NCBI GenBank assembly: GCA_014529385.2
Contig: CM043962.1
Location: forward strand, 90,813,180 to 90,877,179
DNA: 64,000 nucleotides
DNA from: Adiantum capillus-veneris
Lineage: Eukaryota; Streptophyta; Polypodiopsida; Polypodiales; Pteridaceae
Direction: 5' to 3'
This document shows positions 11,187-23,364 of this stretch, piece after piece. The position numbers and the translations under genes were made by a program. A model generated the notes under the pieces. The model saw only the letters and a list, made by a program, of their open reading frames with translations, had not been told where the DNA came from and searched no databases. Position 1 is the stretch's first letter, and the number at the start of each line of letters is the position of its first letter.

Positions 11187-11873
11187 TCAGTAGACTGCCC
11201 ATTTCCTTGCTATGCGCACTTCTCGCATCTTTTGTAGTTCTGCCTTCTTTTGCTTGAGTTGAGCGGGTGTAAGATCTTTTGCAAACGACATTTTGGTGTC
11301 CTTGAGAAGCCTTGATTGCTCAAGAAATTTGATTCGGTCCACCTTGGTTTTGAAAGTGTAGTTTGCATGATTGGTGCGAGGTTTGTGTGCAAGAGAAGTG
11401 ATTGTTGCTGGATCACACTATACCATGGGGATTGCAGATTGGGTGCGGGAAAAGGATTTGTGCAACTTGGGGTCCTCCTCTCCTTTCCAATTGCTTGGGA
11501 GCCCACCAATGAGAACATTGAGGGTCATATCCTCCTCTCATGGCCGTTTACGTAGCGTGGATGCCACACGATCTTTGACCCTGCAAGAGATTACCTCTTG
11601 TACTTGAGTTTTGACCTCCTTTGTGATGGTCGTCTCTACTTCTTCTTTTGCCTTCATGAATTTGATTTCTATCCGTTTCAACTCCTCCTCCTTGAGATTC
11701 TCTATTGTGGCAATCCGGGCTTCGAAAGCTGAAAGACTTTGTTTCCACTCGTCATTCTCCTTGCGGAGACTTTCGACTTCGGTTTGAAGGCGGGTGATGT
11801 TGTCTACCTTCAGAGGTGTTGCTACGACTCCAATGAAATTGAGCTTACCTCGGGACGAGGCCCGGGTAGCCAT
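11187..11873 (-). pseudogene. L1 ORF1p-like nucleic-acid-binding protein frame (coiled coil, RRM-like, CTD-like)
   Basis: A single 229-codon minus-strand frame with no frameshift, broken only by a TGA at codon 112 and a TAG at codon 152. It starts MATRASSRGKLNF. Residues about 25-110 are a charged heptad-like coiled coil (LQTEVESLRKENDEWKQ, LKEEELKRIEIKFMKAKEEV). After the first stop comes LNVLIGGLPSNW, like the first RRM strand of LINE-1 ORF1p, then FKTKVDRIKFLEQSRLLKDT and SFAKDLTPAQLKQKKAELQ, like the ORF1p C-terminal domain. In LINEs of that type ORF1p coats element RNA. No reverse transcriptase follows it here. The alternative is an unrelated coiled-coil gag. The family assignment is by eye. 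Confidence 0.55.
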
Positions 11874-11944
11874 GAATGCAAAGAGTGAGCTGCTTAGTTC
11901 GGAGTAGCCTTAAAGGACGACCTTCTTCTTGTGAAATAGAGAAT

Positions 11945-12260
11945 CACCTGCTTGCTTGAAACAAAGAACCCCTTCTTGCTTGAAACAGAGAATCATCTTT
12001 AGAAACACCTTCTTGCTTGAAACAGAGACTAGGGAACCCCTTCTTGCTTGAAACCTTAGGTCGGGTTAAGGCCGACCTTCTTCTTGAGTTCTTGAGGTCG
12101 TAGGCACAACCCACTGCAAGACCTTCTTGAGGGCTCGCAAGCAACCGAAACCAGTTAGGGCCGACATCGAGCAGGGCCGTGCAGTCAAGCAGGGCCACGC
12201 AGGACCAACGCAGGGCCGAAACCAGCTAGGTTTGAAACCAGAGCCCAGAGCCAGGGCATA
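11945..12260. repeat. Minisatellite-like repeats (ttcttgcttgaaac and gcagggcc units)
   Basis: Four copies of a cttcttgcttgaaac-type unit occur at about 11950, 11972, 12009 and 12040, spaced 22-37 bases apart. They are followed at 12160-12260 by a degenerate run of gcagggccg and gccgaaaccag units. This lies upstream of the 11873 start on the minus strand, so it may be the leader of that element. Confidence 0.6.
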
Positions 12261-12451
12261 GTTGAGCACGGCCAAAACCATATCTTTTCAGTCGAGTAGG
12301 GCTGAAACAATCTGTGCAAGGTAGAGTAGGAATTTCTGAGTCGAGTGGGGGTGAGCTATGGCTTAACACCCCCCCCACAGGGCAGCCCCTCGCCCAAGGA
12401 GAGGCTTGGGGGGGGGGGGGGGAAGAGAGAAACGGCAGCTAGGGCTTCCCT

Positions 12452-12577
<126 letters not shown>

Positions 12578-12860
12578 CTTGAACCAATCAACCTTGGCAA
12601 TGAATAACTGAATGTGTATACAATGGAGGCAAGGGGCTGCTTATATAGCAATCCCAGTAAATTACCCTACCCAAGACTTTGAAAAATAAGTAGAATAAAT
12701 ACCTAAAAGCCAAACTAAATAATGGGATCACATTGGGCAATTCACTTGAGATGCCTAAATTTTATAACACATATGCAAACAATTTTATAGAGATGTTATT
12801 ACTTGGCCTTTGTGTCTCTAAGTAGAATGTTTGCAGCTTTTTTACACCACATTTCTTACA

Positions 12861-12870
12861 TTCTCCCATC
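12861..12870 (-). promoter_or_regulatory. Possible polypurine tract and LTR edge
   Basis: On the minus strand GATGGGAGAA is followed by TGTAAGAAATGTGG, which resembles a copia polypurine tract abutting a 3' LTR that starts TGT. This would make the stretch ending at 12860 (including the AC/AG microsatellite) a 3' LTR for the copia gag fragment to its right. No partner LTR was found, so this is tentative. Confidence 0.3.
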
Positions 12871-13117
12871 AAATACTTGGTGTTGTGGTGACCAACATCT
12901 ATCTGCTTTGGGCAGAGAACTTACTCCCATAGATGTGTGACACCTTTGAAAGTGTAACATAAATCCATGCAACCTATGCTAGTTTTATCACCTCTGATGC
13001 AAACGTTGCATGTACATTTGCATTGGACTCCATGCAGCCAGAATGATTGAAACTGCATATGGTGACCAACATCCTATCTGATTTGGGAAAAAAAGTCACT
13101 CGAAGAACAGGATTGAC

Positions 13118-14307
13118 CTACTTGATCATCCATAAACCTTCCGTAAAGTTGGTCATGTAACACAAATCGTCAAGCTGACCAACAAAACTCTTTGCAAGCT
13201 TGCGGACATATATGACATTCTTGGCTATGAAATCCATGCCATTATGCAAAACTAACTTGATGTCTACAGCACCATGTATCGCAAGCTCATAGGAACCATC
13301 GAGCTTCACTTTACCACGAGTATATGCATACATAGACAACCATTCTCTATGAGGGGTCACATGGAAACTAGCAAGACCATGTGAGCTAAGATCTACTATA
13401 AAGGCTAGAGCATCTAAGGAAGTTTGGACCTTAGGCACATATGTAGTTTTAGGAGGTGAGCTCCTCAATCTTAGCTTTTTCCTTTCCATTATTGTTAGAC
13501 TTCTTGCTACCTTGAGAGTTTTTCTTTCTTTTTTCCATGCACTATAGTCTTTCTTTAAATGCCCTTTCTTGTGGCAATGATGGCACTCAACATTGTACAA
13601 GAAAACCTCTAGATTTTCTAGGAGAATTTCCGTGATCCTTGCTTTTGGCTTGATGATGAGTGCGACCTCTTTGTCTTTTTCCACTTGGAATATACACATC
13701 ACCTTGCATGGCAGGCTCCATAGACTTCATGTGAATCTCTGCACTAAGTCGACTAGCAGCTACGTCATCATATGCCAATTTTCCCTCGGGCGTAGAATTG
13801 CTTATGGCTGTGCAAAATATGTCCCAGGAAGAGTGTAGGGAGCATAACAAGAAGACATGCCATACTTTGTTGTCAATATCAAGTCTTTTTTACATCGATT
13901 AACTAAAATTACATTGATTGCATTCAAGTGCTTAGAAACTATGTGACCTTATTTCATATGAAGCTCAAATAGCTTCTTCATCAACTAAACCTTGTTACTT
14001 GTGCTCTTGCTCTTATACATTTTGCACAACTTGTCCCATAAGGCTCTAACAGTAGCTTCATCAACTAAACCTTGGTACTTGTGCTCTTGCTCTTATACAT
14101 TTTGCACAACTTGTCTCATAAGGCTCTAACGGTAGCTTCACCCACAACAGTGAAGTAAAAGTCTATGAGGTGTAGGCGAATAGTGGACCTAGCTTTGACA
14201 TCAAGCATTTTCCTTTGTGCAATTGTGTAGACATCACCCTCTGGGCACCCAAAGAGTGGCTCTAATTGACCTTTTTGGGTTAAAAATCTTGAATCTACTC
14301 TTTTCAT
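13118..14307 (-). pseudogene. Ty1/copia gag-protease remnant
   Basis: Minus-strand copia fragment in several frames. At 14116-14307 the gag N-terminal part reads MKRVDSRFLTQKGQLEPLFG. At 13587-13850 the gag core reads SSWDIFCTAISNSTPEGKLA followed by DDVAASRLSAEIHMK. At about 13540-13590 the zinc knuckle is CHHCHKKGHLKKDY, with Tyr replacing the last Cys. At about 13340-13400 IVDLSSHGLASFHVTPHREW is the copia protease block, whose D-S-G triad is changed to D-L-S-S. No integrase or RT follows. An 80-bp tandem duplication at 13981-14140 breaks the gag frame. It is a truncated, dead element. Confidence 0.75.
13981..14140. repeat. 80-bp tandem duplication inside copia gag
   Basis: The unit starting tcaactaaaccttg at 13981 is repeated at 14061, and both copies end in gtagcttca. 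The copies differ at only a few positions. Eighty is not a multiple of three, so the duplication shifts the gag frame. Confidence 0.9.
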
Positions 14308-15840
<1,533 letters not shown>

Positions 15841-15871
15841 CAATGTTTTTGATGCAAGCTCCTTGTTTTTC

Positions 15872-15991
<120 letters not shown>

Positions 15992-16293
15992 ACACACTCT
16001 CCCACTTATTGCAAGCATGCATCATACACACACAATCAACAAGCTTCCTCAAAATCTTCATTCATACGCTACGTGAGAGCATTGTGTCTTAATTCACGAG
16101 AGAATAAAAAACCAGCATTGTCTACTTTTGCAAAAACTTATGCTACCTTGCAAATTTCCACACTAGTGTTGCTTGGAAATGGACCTTTGAAATTTCACCG
16201 AGCAAAGAAGCCTTGCTACTTACATTTTTTAGGTCGAATGCTATAGAATATAGACCCCCAAAAACTTGCACTACTTGCTTGTTGAAAAAATGC

Positions 16294-16445
16294 TTGATTC
16301 CCTTGCCATGCTACTCCAAGGTCTTCAAGCAGACATAAATCTACAAAAAATCCAATTCCCTGCTTTGCATTGTTGATTCCCTTGCCATGCTACTCCAAGG
16401 TCTTCAAGCAGACATAAATCTACAAAAAATCCAATTCCCTGCTTT
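16294..16445. repeat. 79-bp perfect tandem duplication
   Basis: The block starting ttgattcccttgcc at 16294 recurs at 16373. The second copy matches the first over its whole 73 bases up to gcttt, with no mismatch that I could see, which suggests a recent slippage or unequal exchange event. Confidence 0.95.
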
Positions 16446-16875
16446 CCCATCCATGGCTTGCCTTTTTTTGGAGCTTTCAAATCTCTTGCAGGCTTTGCAA
16501 GATTTGCCCATATGTTGCAAAAACTTAATATTACTCATTGCCTTGCTTGCTCATAAGCTCCCCAACTTTGCAAGCTACTCACACATGTGGTAAAGGGACC
16601 CAGGGTTGAGACACCATTGTCACAACTGAGCTCAAGGGTGGTGTGTCCGTGTGTACATGTGGGGAAGAAGAAGCAACAACACCTAGTTGGGGGAACCACA
16701 ATCAAGGAAGTAGAAGAGTGTGATAGGTTCCTTTATTAGTATATCGGAAGTAAGTAAGAGAGAGTTAGTGTATAGTGTTAGTCACATGGGCGGGCGACCA
16801 ATTGGCCTTTACTCCGATGGAGAACATTTCAACATCTTATCAACAATCCCAAGAGAACTCAGATGTCTATGTGAC

Positions 16876-17098
16876 TGTGAGAGCACTAGGTGCGGAAGCA
16901 ATGCGCATTGCATGCGGAGTGAAATGGAGGAGAAGAGTATCAAACACACGGTGTGGGTGGAGCAACCTCCAAGAATGTGGTGAGGAGCTCCTTATTCTTT
17001 GTGTATGTGAAGAATAAGGAATGAATATGTACATACAGTGGGTGGCTGGACATCGGACATTCAACCGAGGACAAAGGTGCAATGCCTTTACCCCAACA
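16876..17098 (-). repeat. 3' LTR of element C
   Basis: 223-bp LTR. On the plus strand it starts TGTGAGAGCAC and ends CCCCAACA; on the minus strand it starts TGTTGGGG. It matches 24469-24682 over its whole length with scattered differences, including the loss of about 9 bases (gtgaagaat region) in the other copy. Confidence 0.85.
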
Positions 17099-17109
17099 GT
17101 CTCCCACTT
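17099..17109 (-). promoter_or_regulatory. Polypurine tract of element C
   Basis: The minus strand reads AAGTGGGAGAC immediately before TGTTGGGG of the 3' LTR. It is almost identical to the tracts of elements E and I in this window. Confidence 0.8.
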
Positions 17110-18269
17110 AAAGGCGATGCACCGATAAGTGAGTGCTACTAGCTAAACTACTAGTATGCATAAGAAAATAGGTGAGATACTCTCTCAACCTATGCCCATT
17201 GGCTTGCTCAATTGATCTACATACAACTATATCGGCTCTAGGGATTAGCGAGCATATGTACTCACACTAGAGTCTGTATGTTAATTTCGCAAACAACTCT
17301 ATATGGTCTACAAAACTCCGCTGTGCAATCCTTGCTGCAAATGCTACTACATCATCAATACTATTTGAACCCATCACTCTAGCATGTGTCAAAACGTCAT
17401 TTGCACCACACATAGATCTTTGTTGCTGCCTCATACGTTTGAAACAACGACGCCTAATGTGTCTTGTGTGACCACAATGCCAACATCACATATATCGACA
17501 ACTGCAGGACCGCCGTCTCTCACAAGTCATCACTGTAGACTCGAAATTGTCACACATATCTACAACCATAAGTGAATGTCAAGAAACCAAACTATGGTGA
17601 GAAATCTTGGGAGAAATCTGGCTGAATCTCCCCTCTAAACTGAGCAAAAAGTTCAAGAAAAATCTCTACCATAAGCCATGCCAAACTGGCAACAAAGAGA
17701 GAGATAACTTGACCACTACACAATCATGGAAATCATGATCAAACGCATCAAACCCAATGCACATATGCATAAAATCAGCTCCACAATCTACTATACATGC
17801 AAGCATACAATCTAGGACAAACAGCTCAACCGAGCGTAAAGCGCATAACCATATAAGCAAGTAGTGAGCACACTAGCTCAAAACGTATCTCACAAGAGAA
17901 ACTGCCTGCAAAAACCTGTGAAACCTATGACTGGCAAAGTCTATAGCCACAGGAGTATATGGAACTCTCACTCCTGCAAGAGTGTGTACAAGGCTATCAA
18001 AAACTGTCAAGATGGGAGTCAAACACTAGACCACTAAACCATCAGGGATCAAAACTGCAGATATGCATAAAACATGGCAAGAATCTGTTAAAAGTCGGGC
18101 AAAGTTTTTCCCTGTTAACTGAGTAAAAATTCAAAGCATCTTAGCCATGAACAATTGGCAACACAAACAATGCATAAAATACATCAATGAAGCCGTTTCA
18201 ATAATCTGCAAAACAGAGGCTCAATCTCTAATTCACAGATGTAATACACCAAGTCAAAAGTGACTAAAC
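17110..18269. other. Internal DNA of element C, left half: no coding sequence seen
   Basis: Both strands were inspected for gag, protease, integrase and RT motifs and none was found. The other half lies at 23365-24454, right of element D, and is equally non-coding. The sequence just before D ends taaac, matching the first four bases of taaat after D. Confidence 0.7.
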
Positions 18270-18474
18270 TATTAAGTATGGAGCCTGATTTACCCTTGTA
18301 ATTTTCTGTGGTAAAAGCGCACATTTGTAAGGCCCCCATTATGAGGAGAAGCCATCGTGCGTGAAGGAAAATCACTCACCGGAAACAAAAATTTTCACGG
18401 ACAAGAATCAGGGGTAACTTTAAAGGCCTCGGGGGCGGAGGCCCCCTTAGACTTTTTTTTTCGCCGAAATATTA

Positions 18475-18610
18475 TGGCCGGACGGCGGCCGGAAAGTGGT
18501 CGGAAAACAACCGGTCGGTTGGCCGGTGGCCGGTAGTCAATGGCCGATGGCCGGTGGTCAGAAGTCAATGGCCGTTGGTCTGAAGTCAATGGCCGCTGGC
18601 CGGTGGCCGA
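18475..18610. repeat. GGCCGG-rich minisatellite within the LTR
   Basis: Degenerate tandem units of about 13-26 bases built from ggccggtggccggtagtcaa and ggccgatggccggtgg. The same array recurs at about 22735-22865, 26335-26420 and 31115-31185 in the other LTRs, with different unit numbers. Confidence 0.85.
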
Positions 18611-18739
18611 ATTCAAAAGCGGACTTGTCTTCTCAAGGGTGGCCACACATGGGCGGATTGGAGGGTCCGATTTGGACTTATTCGCACAAGGGCTGCTACA
18701 CATGGCTGTCTCTCATAAGAGAGGGCAGCCCTTTTGGCC

Positions 18740-18747
18740 TATAAAAG
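18740..18747 (+). promoter_or_regulatory. TATA box in the 5' LTR of element D
   Basis: TATAAAAG lies in cctataaaagga. The same box is at 22993-23000 in the 3' LTR and, on the minus strand, at 30976-30983 in element E. In the left LTR of E it has decayed to TACAAAAG. Confidence 0.75.
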
Positions 18748-19075
18748 GAAGCCATTTCTACACACATTTCATAGTGTGAAGTTGATGCAACAAGGTGAGT
18801 GTGAGGTGGTGAGAGTGAAGCAAGGCGGGAGCTCCATTAAGGGTATAATCCCTTTGTAAACTACTTCTTGTTTTGAAGTACTAAAGGAATTGAGTGGCTG
18901 CTTTCCCATGGACGTAGCCCACATTGGGTGAACCACGTATATCGTGTGTACTCTCTCTCTCTCTATCTCTCTCTCTCTCTCTCTCTACTCTATAATCTCG
19001 TGTATATAAATCTGTCTCTCTCCATTAAGTAATCTACTCAATTATCTATTTAGCTACGTCTTATTTCCTAACAAC

Positions 19076-19091
19076 TGGTATCAGAGCAAGG
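19076..19091 (+). promoter_or_regulatory. Primer-binding site of element D
   Basis: TGGTATCAGAGCAAGG lies two bases after the 5' LTR and is the canonical plant initiator-Met tRNA complement. Confidence 0.95.
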
Positions 19092-19146
19092 TTTGCTCAT
19101 AGCTAAATTATCTCAAGGAAAGGATTCCTTGAATTGAGTGGGAGTT

Positions 19147-20196
19147 ATGGCGGAGGAAGGGAAGCTCCAGATTGAGAAGTTCAACGGCAAAAACTACCAA
19201 CATTGGAAGATACAGATTGAAGACTATCTCTACCAGAAGGACCTCTATTTGCCACTAGGCGGTGTTGCGAAGAAGCCCGCAACAATGGCAGATGAAGCAT
19301 GGATTGTCCTTGATCCAAAGGAACTGGGAACAATCCGGTTAAGCTTGGTGTCAACGGTGGCCTTCAATGTTTCGGAGATGATGACCACGGAGGACTTGAT
19401 GAAGTCACTTGACGACTTCTAGGAGAGACCATCGGCATCCAATAAGGTATTTCTTATGAAGCGCTTGTTCAATCTCAAGATGGCAGAGAATGGTTCAGTT
19501 GCAGAACACCTAAATGACTTTAACACAAACATAAGTCAACTTCGATCAGTCAAAATCAATTTCGATGACGAAGTGCGAGCTCTCCTTATACTATCATCTC
19601 TACCGGATAGTTGGGACAGCCTTGTGATGGCTATAAGTAATTCTATCTCTGGCACAAATACTCTTAAGTTTGATGATGTTGTGGGTGTTCTCCTAAGCGA
19701 CGAAATGCGAAGGAGAAGCACAGGAGAATCATCAAGTGCTGCACTATCACTGGAAACAAGAGGAAGGCTTAAGGAGAGGTTTAAAAACCAAAAGGGTCGT
19801 GATCGCTCAAGGCGGAGCAAGTCACGCACAAAGTCAGTTCTTGAATGTTGGAACTGCGGCAAGAAGGGCCACGTCAAGAAGGATTGTTGGTCCAAGAAGA
19901 AGAAGGAGACAGAGTCTCAAGACAACAAGCCAACATCGGAGGCCAATGTGGCAGGTAAAGTAGAGCAAGATGCTCTAATTCTCTCATTAGACAATGTGTG
20001 TGATTCTTGGATAGTAGATTTCGGGGCTTCATTCCATGCGACACCACACAAGCAACATTTCCAAGACTACACCAAAGGTAATTTTGGATATGTATACTTG
20101 GGAGATGATGAAGCTTGTAAGATTGTCGGCAAAGGTACAGTTTCTGTCAAAACTGCTAACGAAAATGAATGGAAGCTTAAAGATGTTAGGCATGTT
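19147..20196 (+). pseudogene. Element D gag and protease
   Basis: Copia Gag, which forms the particle, fused to its protease. The first ATG after the primer site, 19147, gives MAEEGKLQIEKFNGKNYQHW, the typical copia gag start. The gag core continues to DLMKSLDDF, where a TAG (19420-19422) replaces the Tyr codon of the E copy. The same frame resumes after that stop, with LECWNCGKKGHVKKDCW as a perfect CCHC knuckle at about 19843-19890. The protease block reads WIVDFGASFHATPHKQHF, where DFGA replaces DSGA at the active site. The frame then reads KDVRHVP and runs into a deletion junction near 20196, where the zinc-binding start of integrase is missing. Confidence 0.9.
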
Positions 20197-22459
20197 CCTC
20201 AGATCCGACAATGGAGACGAATATTGCAGCAAAGCTTTTGAAAGCTTTTGTGCTAGCAATGGCATTCGGAGGCAAAGGACAACCCCAAGGACACCTCAAC
20301 AAAATGGGATTTCGGAAAGGATGAACAGGACAATCATGGAACGAGCACAAAGCATGCGGCTACATGCAGGTCTACCGCTTGAGCTTTCGGCGGAAGCTAT
20401 AAGTACGTCTATGTACTTAATCAATCGGTCACCCTCAATGGCATTGGATGGGGTAGTTCCAGAAGAGGCATGGACAGGTAAACCGGTGAATTATGCATTT
20501 CTCAAAGTGTTTGGGTGTGAGGCTTTCATGCACATAGATAGAAGCCTAAGATCAAAGTTAGATGCAAAGTCCAAAAAGTGTTTCTTCATTGGCTATGGAG
20601 AAGGAGACTTTGGGTATCGCCTATGGAATCCTGAAGATGGTAAAATCTTAAGGAGTAGGGATGTAATTTTTAACGAACAAAATATGTACAAAGATTACTT
20701 GGAAAGAAAACAAACAAAAGAAACAGGTGATGAGTACATGGAGCTTGAGGACGGTGAAGACTCAAGGACTGCAAACGGTGACAATGTGCAACAACGTCAA
20801 CCAAATGAGGAGCCTCAACCTATTCCCCGAAGATCTACAAGAGCAAGTAGACCTCCAGAAAGGTTTGTTCCTTCCTTCAACCATCTCTTGATCTCAGATT
20901 CTGGAGAGCCGGAATTATATGAAGAAGCTATGCAACATGAATCCAAAGAAGAATGGACGAAGAGCATGCAAGTGGAGATGGACTCACTACATCACAACCA
21001 AACATGGGAGTTGGTTGAGTTGCCTAAAGGTAAGCGGGGACTTCAAAACAAATGGGTGTACAAGCTAAAGGAAGAAGAAGGTGGGAAGAAAAGGTACAAA
21101 TCTAGGCTTGTGGTAAAAGGTTTTTCTCAAAAGAAAGGTATTGACTTCAATGAAATATTTTCTCTTGTTGTAAAAATGAACTCAATTAGGCATGTTTTAA
21201 GCCGTGTGGCTGCTCATGATCTAAATCTCGAGCAAATGGATGTAAATACGGCATTCCCTCACGGTGACTTAGAGGAGCAAAACTACATGTATCAAGCAAA
21301 GGGGTATGAAGTAAAAGGTAAGGAGAAAATGGTTTGCAGATTAAAGAAGAGCTTGTATGGTTTAAAGCAAGCATCAAGACAATGGTACTTGAAGTTTGAT
21401 CGATCGATGTTGGATCATGGATTCACAAGATGCAACTCGGATCACTGCGTCTACACGAAGAATTTGGGAGATGGGAAATTCATCATCCTAATGTTGTATG
21501 TTGATGACATGTTGATTGCAAGTGCTAACATGCAAGACATCAAAGACCTAAAAGAGGAGCTGTCCAAATCTTTTTCAATGAAAGATTTAGGTGCTGCAAA
21601 GAGGATACTTGGTATGAAAATATCAAGGGACAGGACAAAGAAGACAATAAAGCTATCTCAAGAAGATTACATTAAGAAGGTACTAGAAAGGTTTGCAATG
21701 AAAAATGCAAAACCAGTTTCTACACCTTTGGCTGGTCATTTTAAACTAACGAAGGATATGTGTCCAAAGACACAAGAGGAGATAGCCTATATGTCTAAAG
21801 TTCCATATGCTGCAGCGGTAGGTTCTCTAATGTATGCTATGGTCTAGACAAGGCCAGACATTACACATGCAGTGGGAGTTGTGAGTAGGTTCATGGACAA
21901 CCCAGGTAAAGAGCATTGGCAAGCTGTGAAGTGGATACTTAGGTATCTAAAAGGGACAACAACAAATGCTTTGTATTTTGGAGGAACTGATATTTTTCTA
22001 GAAGGGTATGCTGATGCAGATATGGCAGGTGACAAAGATACTCGAAGGAGCACTACTGGCTATGTGTTCACGGTTGGAGGCACAGCAATAAGTTGGGCTT
22101 TAAAGCTGCAGAAAGTGGTTTCACTTTCTACCACGGAAGCAGAGTATGTAGCAATGACGGAGGCAAGCAAAGAAATTCTGTGGCTTCACAGATTCTTAGA
22201 AGAGCTTGGATTCAAACAAGACAATTGTGTCTTGTACAGTGATAGCCAAAGCGCTATCCATCTTGCGAAGAACTTAGCCTTTCATTCAAGGACAAAGCAC
22301 ATTGAGGTGAGATATCACTTCATACGCACTCTTTTGGAAGAGGGACAACTAAAGCTAGGAAAGGTGCATACAAGTGAAAATCCTGCAGACATGTTTACAA
22401 AGGTGGTCAACAAGGAGAAGTTGAGTTTTTGCTCATCTTCAATCGGCATTCAAGGATAA
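20197..22459 (+). pseudogene. Element D integrase (partial), reverse transcriptase and RNase H
   Basis: After the deletion junction the frame shifts and reads LRSDNGDEYCSKAFESF (second integrase Asp), TPQQNGISERMNR (the Glu), then the copia RT. RT motifs include WELVELPKGKRGLQNKWVYK, ARLVVKGFSQ-type LVVKGFSQKKGIDF, KKSLYGLKQASRQWY and ILMLYVDDMLIAS, with an intact YVDD box near 21496-21510. A TAG at 21845-21847 replaces the Trp codon in YAMVWTRPDI. RNase H follows in the same frame: YADADMAGD, STTEAEYVAM, SDSQSAIHLAKN and TKHIEVRYHF, with all catalytic acids present. The first catalytic Asp and the HHCC finger of integrase were lost in the deletion. Confidence 0.92.
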
Positions 22460-22522
22460 GAAGCCAGAATGGAAAGCAGTCACAGGTTTGGTTTGGAGAT
22501 CAGTCTCCAAGAGGGACTAAAC

Positions 22523-23199
22523 TGTTAAGTATGGAGCCTGATTTACCCTTGTAATTTTCTGTGGTAAAAGCGCACATTTGTAAGGCCCCCATTATGAGGA
22601 GAAGCCATCGTGCGTGAAGGAAAATCACTCACCGGAAACCAAAATTTTCACGGACAAGAATCAGGGGCAACTTTAAAGGCCTCGGGGGCGGAGGCCCCCT
22701 TAGACTTTTTTTTTCGCCGGAATATTATGGCCGGACGGCGGCCGGAAAGTGGTCGGAAAACAACCGGTCGGTTGGCCGGTGGCCGGTAGTCAATGGCCGA
22801 TGGCCGGTGGTCAGAAGTCAATGGCCGGTGGTATGAAGTCAATGGTCGGTGGCCGATGGCCGAATTCAAAAGCGGACTTGTCTTCTCAAGGGCGGCCACA
22901 CATGGGCGGATTGGAGGGTCCGATTTGGACTTATTCGCACAAGGGCGGCTACACATGGCTGTCTCTCATAAGAGAGGGCAGCCCTTTTGGCCTATAAAAG
23001 GAGGCCATTTCTACACACATTTCATAGTGTGAAGTTGATGCAACAAGGTGAGTGTGAGGTAGTGAGAGTGAAGCAAGGCGGGAGCTCCATTAAGGGTATA
23101 ATCCCTTTGTAAACTACTTCTTGTTTTGAAGTACTAAAGCCATTGAGTGGCTGCTTTCCAGTGGACGTAGCCCACATTGGGTGAACCACGTATATCGTG

Positions 23200-23284
<85 letters not shown>

Positions 23285-23364
23285 AATCTCGTGTATATAA
23301 ATCTGTCTCTCTCCATTAAGTAATCTACCCAATTATCTATTTAGCTACGCCTTATTTCCTAACA
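22523..23364 (+). repeat. 3' LTR of element D
   Basis: Starts TGTTAAGTATGG and ends TTATTTCCTAACA. A polypurine tract (aagagggactaaac, about 22509-22522) precedes it. It contains the minisatellite (22735-22865), TATAAAAG (22993-23000) and a (CT)n tract at about 23203-23278, which is longer than in the 5' LTR. Confidence 0.95.

Larger units (their letters stand above)
18270..19073 (+). repeat. 5' LTR of element D
   Basis: Starts TATTAAGTATGG, where the other LTR has TGTTAAG, so the terminal TG has become TA. Ends TTATTTCCTAACA. Contains a TATA box (TATAAAAG at 18740-18747), a minisatellite of ggccggtggccg-type units at about 18475-18610 and a CT tract at 18951-18986. Confidence 0.95.
18270..23364 (+). 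mobile_element. Element D: Ty1/copia (TNT1/Tork-like) retrotransposon, plus strand
   Basis: LTRs at 18270-19073 (804 bp) and 22523-23364 (842 bp) flank gag, protease, partial integrase, RT and RNase H in copia order (IN before RT). The primer site TGGTATCAGAGCAAGG follows the 5' LTR by two bases. The flanks taaac and taaat are a target duplication with one mismatch. Both LTRs share the internal GGCCGG minisatellite and a (CT)n tract, and most of their length difference lies in that tract. Inactivating changes are a TAG in gag, a deletion of about 0.57 kb in integrase and a TAG in pol. It is the same family as E, in opposite orientation. Confidence 0.95.

Noticed and set aside
18261-18270. gactaaac shared by the left flank of element D and the bases before its right LTR
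   Set aside because: Could suggest gene conversion or a longer LTR, but the LTR start is fixed by comparison with E (TGTTAAG after the polypurine tract) and by the taaa(c/t) duplication, so I treat the overlap as chance.
19536-19895. 119-codon frame antisense to element D gag, repeated at 29845-30204 on the other strand in element E
   Set aside because: It is the reverse-strand shadow of a conserved gag. It recurs only because the gag is duplicated.
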